Part shown: in pieces, positions 57,201 through 64,000 of the stretch
Numbering within the stretch: position 1 is the first letter of the stretch
Layout: every line of letters starts with the position of its first letter
Origin: Megaustenia siamemsis
Taxonomy: Eukaryota > Mollusca > Gastropoda > Stylommatophora > Ariophantidae
NCBI GenBank assembly: GCA_032433765.1
Contig: JAVIAB010000025.1
Coordinates: 35,300,282-35,364,281, forward strand
Direction of reading: 5' to 3'
Length of the DNA: 64,000 bases
The notes under the pieces: generated by a model
Told to the model about the DNA's origin: nothing
Database searches by the model: none
Seen by the model: the letters and a program-made list of their open reading frames with translations, nothing else
Program-made: the position numbers and the translations under genes

Positions 57201-60200
57201 CAGAGAGACCAGAGATATATGCCAGAAGGACATCAAGCTAGTCAATCAGTAACAGAGAGACCAGAGATATATACCAGAAGGCATCAAGCTAAGTCAATCA
57301 GAAACAGAGAGACCAGAGATATATGCCAGAAGGACATCAAGCTAAGTCAATCAGAAACAGAGAGACCAGAGATATATACCAGAAGGACATCAAACTGTCA
57401 GTCAGTAACAGAGAGACCAGAGATATATGCCAGAAGGACATCAAGCTAAGTCAGTCAGAAACAGAGAGACCAGAGATATATGCCAGAAGGACATCAAGCT
57501 AGGTCAATCAGTAACAGAGAGACCAGAGATATATACCAGAAGGGCATCAAACTGTCAGTCAGAAACAGAGAGACCAGAGATATATACCAGAAGGCATCAA
57601 ACTGTCAGTCAGAAACAGAGAGACCAGAGATATATGCCAGAAGGACATCAAACTGTCAGTCAGAAACAGAGAGACCAGAGATATATGCCAGAAGGACATC
57701 AAACTGTCAGTCAGAAACAGAGAGACCAGAGATATATACCAGAAGGGCATCAAACTGTCAATCAGAAACAGAGAGACCAGAGATATATGCCAGAAGGGCA
57801 TCTAACTGTCAATCAGAAACAGAGAGACCAGAGATATATACCAGAAGGACATCAAACTGTCAGTCAGAAACAGAGAGACCAGAGATATATACCAGAAGGG
57901 CATCAAACTGTCAGTCAGAAACAGAGAGACCAGAGATATATACCAGAAGGGCATCAAACTGTCAATCAGAAACAGAGAGACCAGAGATATATACCAGAAG
58001 GACATCAAACTGTCAGTCAGAAACAGAGAGACCAGAGATATATGCCAGAAGGACATCAAACTGTCAGTCAGAAACAGAGAGACCAGAGATATATGCCAGA
58101 AGGACATCAAGCTAGGTCAATCAGAAACAGAGAGACCAGAGATATATACCAGAAGGACATCAAGCTAAGTCAATCAGAAACAGAGAGACCAGAGATATAT
58201 GCCAGAAGGACATCAAGCTAGGTCAATCAGAAACAGAGAGACCAGAGATATATGCCAGAAGGACATCAAGCTAGGTCAATCAGAAACAGAGAGACCAGAG
58301 ATATATACCAGAAGGACATCAAGCTAAGTCAATCAGAAACAGAGAGACCAGAGATATATGCCAGAAGGACATCAAGCTAGTCAATCAGAAACAGAGAGAC
58401 CAGAGATATATGCCAGAAGGACATCAAGCTAGGTCAATCAGAAACAGAGAGACCAGAGATATATGCCAGAAGGACATCAAACTGTCAGTCAGAAACAGAG
58501 AGACCAGAGATATATACCAGAAGGACATCAAGCTAAGTCAATCAGAAACAGAGAGACCAGAGATATATGCCAGAAGGACATCAAGCTAAGTCAATCAGAA
58601 ACAGAGAGACCAGAGATATATACCAGAAGGACATCAAGCTAAGTCAATCAGAAACAGAGAGACCAGAGATATATGCCAGAAGGACATCAAGCTAAGTCAA
58701 TCAGAAACAGAGAGACCAGAGATATATACCAGAAGGACATCAAGCTAAGTCAATCAGAAACAGAGAGACCAGAGATATATGCCAGAAGGACATCAAGCTA
58801 GGTCAATCAGAAACAGAGAGACCAGAGATATATGCCAGAAGGACATCAAGCTAGTCAATCAGAAACAGAGAGACCAGAGATATATACCAGAAGGACATCA
58901 AGCTAAGTCAATCAGAAACAGAGAGACCAGAGATATATGCCAGAAGGACATCAAGCTAGGTCAATCAGAAACAGAGAGACCAGAGATATATGCCAGAAGG
59001 ACATCAAACTGTCAGTCAGAAACAGAGAGACCAGAGATATATACCAGAAGGACATCAAGCTAAGTCAATCAGAAACAGAGAGACCAGAGATATATGCCAG
59101 AAGGACATCAAGCTAAGTCAATCAGAAACAGAGAGACCAGAGATATATACCAGAAGGACATCAAGCTAAGTCAATCAGAAACAGAGAGACCAGAGATATA
59201 TGCCAGAAGGACATCAAGCTAAGTCAATCAGAAACAGAGAGACCAGAGATATATACCAGAAGGACATCAAGCTAAGTCAATCAGAAACAGAGAGACCAGA
59301 GATATATGCCAGAAGGACATCAAGCTAAGTCAATCAGAACAGAGAGACCAGAGATATATGCCAGAAGGACATCAAGCTAAGTCAATCAGAAACAGAGAGA
59401 CCAGAGATATATGCCAGAAGGACATCAAACTGTCAGTCAGAAACAGAGAGACCAGAGATATATGCCAGAAGGACATCAAGCTAAGTCAATCAGAAACAGA
59501 GAGACCAGAGATATATACCAGAAGGGCATCAAGCTAGGTCAATCAGAAACAGAGAGACCAGAGATATATGCCAGAAGGACATCAAGCTAAGTCAATCAGA
59601 AACAGAGAGACCAGAGATATATGCCAGAAGGGCATCAAGCTAGGTCAATCAGAAACAGAGAGACCAGAGATATATGCCAGAAGGGCATCAAGCTAAGTCA
59701 ATCAGAAACAGAGAGACCAGAGATATATGCCAGAAGGACATCAAGCTAGGTCAATCAGAAACAGAGAGACCAGAGATATATGCCAGAAGGACATCAAGCT
59801 AGGTCAATCAGAAACAGAGAGACCAGAGATATATACCAGAAGGACATCAAGCTAAGTCAATCAGAAACAGAGAGACCAGAGATATATGCCAGAAGGACAT
59901 CAAGCTAGGTCAATCAGAAACAGAGAGACCAGAGATATATGCCAGAAGGACATCAAGCTAGGTCAATCAGAAACAGAGAGACCAGAGATATATGCCAGAA
60001 GGACATCAAACTGTCAGTCAGTAACAGAGAGACCAGAGATATATACCAGAAGGACATCAAGCTAAGTCAATCAGAAACAGAGAGACCAGAGATATATGCC
60101 AGAAGGACATCAAGCTAAGTCAATCAGAAACAGAGAGACCAGAGATATATACCAGAAGGACATCAAGCTAAGTCAATCAGAAACAGAGAGACCAGAGATA

Positions 60201-63200
60201 TATGCCAGAAGGACATCAAGCTAAGTCAATCAGAAACAGAGAGACCAGAGATATATACCAGAAGGACATCAAGCTAAGTCAATCAGAAACAGAGAGACCA
60301 GAGATATATGCCAGAAGGACATCAAGCTAGGTCAATCAGAAACAGAGAGACCAGAGATATATGCCAGAAGGACATCAAGCTAGGTCAATCAGAAACAGAG
60401 AGACCAGAGATATATACCAGAAGGACATCAAGCTAAGTCAATCAGAAACAGAGAGACCAGAGATATATGCCAGAAGGACATCAAGCTAAGTCAATCAGAA
60501 ACAGAGAGACCAGAGATATATGCCAGAAGGACATCAAACTGTCAGTCAGTAACAGAGAGACCAGAGATATATACCAGAAGGACATCAAGCTAAGTCAATC
60601 AGAAACAGAGAGACCAGAGATATATGCCAGAAGGACATCAAGCTAAGTCAATCAGAAACAGAGAGACCAGAGATATATACCAGAAGGACATCAAGCTAAG
60701 TCAATCAGAAACAGAGAGACCAGAGATATATGCCAGAAGGACATCAAGCTAAGTCAATCAGAAACAGAGAGACCAGAGATATATACCAGAAGGACATCAA
60801 GCTAAGTCAATCAGAAACAGAGAGACCAGAGATATATGCCAGAAGGACATCAAGCTAAGTCAATCAGAAACAGAGAGACCAGAGATATATGCCAGAAGGA
60901 CATCAAGCTAAGTCAATCAGAAACAGAGAGACCAGAGATATATGCCAGAAGGACATCAAACTGTCAGTCAGTAACAGAGAGACCAGAGATATATGCCAGA
61001 AGGACATCAAGCTAAGTCAATCAGAAACAGAGAGACCAGAGATATATACCAGAAGGGCATCAAGCTAGGTCAATCAGAAACAGAGAGACCAGAGATATAT
61101 GCCAGAAGGGCATCAAGCTAAGTCAATCAGAAACAGAGAGACCAGAGATATATGCCAGAAGGGCATCAAGCTAGGTCAATCAGAAACAGAGAGACCAGAG
61201 ATATATGCCAGAAGGGCATCAAGCTAGGTCAATCAGAAACAGAGAGACCAGAGATATATGCCAGAAGGGCATCAAGCTAAGTCAATCAGAAACAGAGAGA
61301 CCAGAGATATATACCAGAAGGGCATCAAACTGTCAGTCAGTAACAGAGAGACCAGAGATATATGCCAGAAGGGCATCAAGCTAAGTCAATCAGAAACAGA
61401 GAGACCAGAGATATATGCAGAAGGACATCAAACTGTCAGTCAGTAACAGAGAGACCAGAGATATATGCCAGAAGGACATCAAGCTAAGTCAATCAGAAAC
61501 AGAGAGACCAGAGATATATGCCAGAAGGACATCAAGCTAAGTCAATCAGAAACAGAGAGACCAGAGATATATGCCAGAAGGACATCAAACTGTCAGTCAG
61601 AAACAGAGAGACCAGAGATATATGCCAGAAGGACATCAAGCTAAGTCAATCAGAAACAGAGAGACCAGAGATATATACCAGAAGGGCATCAAACTGTCAG
61701 TCAGAAACAGAGAGACCAGAGATATATACCAGAAGGGCATCAAACTGTCAGTCAGAAACAGAGAGACCAGAGATATATGCCAGAAGGACATCAAACTGTC
61801 AGTCAGAAACAGAGAGACCAGAGATATATGCCAGAAGGACATCAAACTGTCAGTCAGAAACAGAGAGACCAGAGATATATACCAGAAGGGCATCAAACTG
61901 TCAATCAGAAACAGAGAGACCAGAGATATATGCCAGAAGGCATCAACTGTCAATCAGAAACAGAGAGACCAGAGATATATACCAGAAGGACATCAAACTG
62001 TCAGTCAGAAACAGAGAGACCAGAGATATATACCAGAAGGGCATCAAACTGTCAGTCAGAAACAGAGAGACCAGAGATATATACCAGAAGGGCATCAAAC
62101 TGTCAATCAGAAACAGAGAGACCAGAGATATATACCAGAAGGACATCAAACTGTCAGTCAGAAACAGAGAGACCAGAGATATATGCCAGAAGGACATCAA
62201 ACTGTCAGTCAGAAACAGAGAGACCAGAGATATATGCCAGAAGGACATCAAGCTAGGTCAATCAGAAACAGAGAGACCAGAGATATATGCCAGAAGGACA
62301 TCAAGCTAAGTCAATCAGAAACAGAGAGACCAGAGATATATGCCAGAAGGACATCAAGCTAGGTCAATCAGAAACAGAGAGACCAGAGATATATGCCAGA
62401 AGGACATCAAGCTAGGTCAATCAGAAACAGAGAGACCAGAGATATATACCAGAAGGACATCAAGCTAAGTCAATCAGAAACAGAGAGACCAGAGATATAT
62501 GCCAGAAGGACATCAAACTGTCAGTCAGAAACAGAGAGACCAGAGATATATGCCAGAAGGACATCAAGCTAGGTCAATCAGAAACAGAGAGACCAGAGAT
62601 ATATGCCAGAAGGACATCAAGCTAAGTCAATCAGAAACAGAGAGACCAGAGATATATGCCAGAAGGACATCAAGCTAGGTCAATCAGAAACAGAGAGACC
62701 AGAGATATATGCCAGAAGGACATCAAGCTAGGTCAATCAGAAACAGAGAGACCAGAGATATATACCAGAAGGACATCAAGCTAAGTCAATCAGAAACAGA
62801 GAGACCAGAGATATATGCCAGAAGGACATCAAGCTAGGTCAATCAGAAACAGAGAGACCAGAGATATATGCCAGAAGGACATCAAGCTAGGTCAATCAGA
62901 AACAGAGAGACCAGAGATATATACCAGAAGGACATCAAGCTAAGTCAATCAGAAACAGAGAGACCAGAGATATATGCCAGAAGGACATCAAGCTAGGTCA
63001 ATCAGAAACAGAGAGACCAGAGATATATGCCAGAAGGACATCAAGCTAGTCAATCAGAAACAGAGAGACCAGAGATATATACCAGAAGGACATCAAGCTA
63101 AGTCAATCAGAAACAGAGAGACCAGAGATATATGCCAGAAGGACATCAAGCTAGGTCAATCAGAAACAGAGAGACCAGAGATATATGCCAGAAGGACATC

Positions 63201-64000
63201 AAACTGTCAGTCAGAAACAGAGAGACCAGAGATATATACCAGAAGGACATCAAGCTAAGTCAATCAGAAACAGAGAGACCAGAGATATATGCCAGAAGGA
63301 CATCAAGCTAAGTCAATCAGAAACAGAGAGACCAGAGATATATACCAGAAGGACATCAAGCTAAGTCAATCAGAAACAGAGAGACCAGAGATATATGCCA
63401 GAAGGACATCAAGCTAAGTCAATCAGAAACAGAGAGACCAGAGATATATGCAGAAGGGCATCAAACTGTCAGTCAGAAACAGAGAGACCAGAGATATATG
63501 CCAGAAGGCATCAAGCTAAGTCAGTCAGTAACAGAGAGACCAGAGATATATGCCAGAAGGGCATCAAGCTAAGTCAATCAGAAACAGAGAGACCAGAGAT
63601 ATATGCAGAAGGCATCAAACTGTCAGTCAGTAACAGAGAGACCAGAGATATATGCCAGAAGGACATCAAGCTAAGTCAGTCAGAAACAGAGAGACCAGAG
63701 ATATATGCCAGAAGGACATCAAGCTAAGTCAGTCAGAAACAGAGAGACCAGAGATATATGCCAGAAGGACATCAAGCTAGGTCAATCAGTAACAGAGAGA
63801 CCAGAGATATATACCAGAAGGGCATCAAGCTAAGTCAATCAGAAACAGAGAGACCAGAGATATATGCCAGAAGGACATCAAGCTAAGTCAATCAGAAACA
63901 GAGAGACCAGAGATATATACCAGAAGGACATCAAACTGTCAGTCAGTAACAGAGAGACCAGAGATATATGCCAGAAGGACATCAAGCTAAGTCAGTCAGA
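39297..64000. repeat. 24.7-kb satellite of 51/53-bp units with higher-order repeats, running off the window
   Basis: About 470 units. The core is CAGAAACAGAGAGACCAGAG, then ATATATGCCAGAAGGACATC. Two unit types differ in their end: AAGCTAAGTCAAT or AAGCTAGGTCAAT (53 bp) and AAACTGTCAGT (51 bp). Other variants are GTAACAGAG for GAAACAGAG, ATATACCAG for ATATGCCAG, and GGGCATC for GGACATC. Blocks recur at fixed offsets. 46874, 49905 and 52937 match at about 3031 bp, as do 48242 and 51273. 43171, 43746 and 44007 match 48242, 48817 and 49078 at 5071 bp. Runs of 51-bp units keep a 17-codon frame open, which explains the long RNRETRDICQKDIKLSV-type frames. They have no start signals or other gene features and are not proteins. 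Confidence 0.98.

Noticed and set aside
39352..63727. Dozens of open frames of 60-264 codons (NRETRDICQKDIKLSV and MPEGHQ-type) as a repetitive protein family
   Set aside because: All are translations of the 51/53-bp satellite in several frames and on both strands at once. Frame continuity follows unit length, and no separate start, splice or terminal domain is seen.

Overview
The window reads as nuclear DNA of a metazoan. It has spliced exons of a conserved housekeeping gene, three kinds of retroelement (RTE-like LINEs, Penelope-like elements, tRNA-derived SINEs), a pogo/Tigger DNA transposon, and more than half of its length in tandem repeats. The mix of RTE-type LINEs, GIY-YIG Penelope-like elements and abundant minisatellites would suit a lophotrochozoan, perhaps a mollusc. 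That is an inference from element types, not from a marker gene.

The one host gene I can name is a glyoxalase I (lactoylglutathione lyase, GLO1) homologue on the + strand. Four exons are visible at 9335-9394, 17883-17965, 26636-26775 and 31231-31298. Its introns hold most of the repeats between 9.4 and 31.2 kb. The 3' exons, which should carry the other two metal ligands, were not found. Three small homopolymer indels break the reading frame, so this is either a decayed copy or a consensus with indel errors. A second host-like exon, on the - strand at 32866-33685, encodes two copies of an unrecognised cysteine-rich extracellular domain.

Layout. 0-4.5 kb: truncated LINE pieces, a Penelope-like terminal fragment and a 20-bp minisatellite. 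4.7-7.9 kb: about 61 copies of a 53-bp minisatellite lying between inverted copies of a short sequence. 8.5-8.75 kb: a near-perfect 225-bp palindrome. 9.3-31.3 kb: GLO1 exons and introns. Intron 1 holds a LINE, a SINE, a TTCC microsatellite and a Penelope-like element with terminal direct repeats, a 13-bp target duplication and hammerhead-like motifs. Intron 2 holds a 64-66-bp satellite split by a second Penelope-like copy and by a Tigger element. Intron 3 holds four minisatellites, the largest being 2.7 kb of a 25-bp unit with higher-order structure. 31.9-33.7 kb: a SINE and the unknown exon. 34.0-39.1 kb: an old LINE in which a 35-bp minisatellite has grown out of endonuclease codons, and which is interrupted by a nearly intact 3.2-kb RTE-like LINE flanked by a 13-bp target duplication. 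39.3 kb to the right edge: a 24.7-kb satellite of 51/53-bp units with roughly 3-kb higher-order repeats.

No bacterial or viral operon, CRISPR array, rRNA or functional tRNA gene is present. The many long open frames in the tandem arrays follow from unit length and composition and are not genes.
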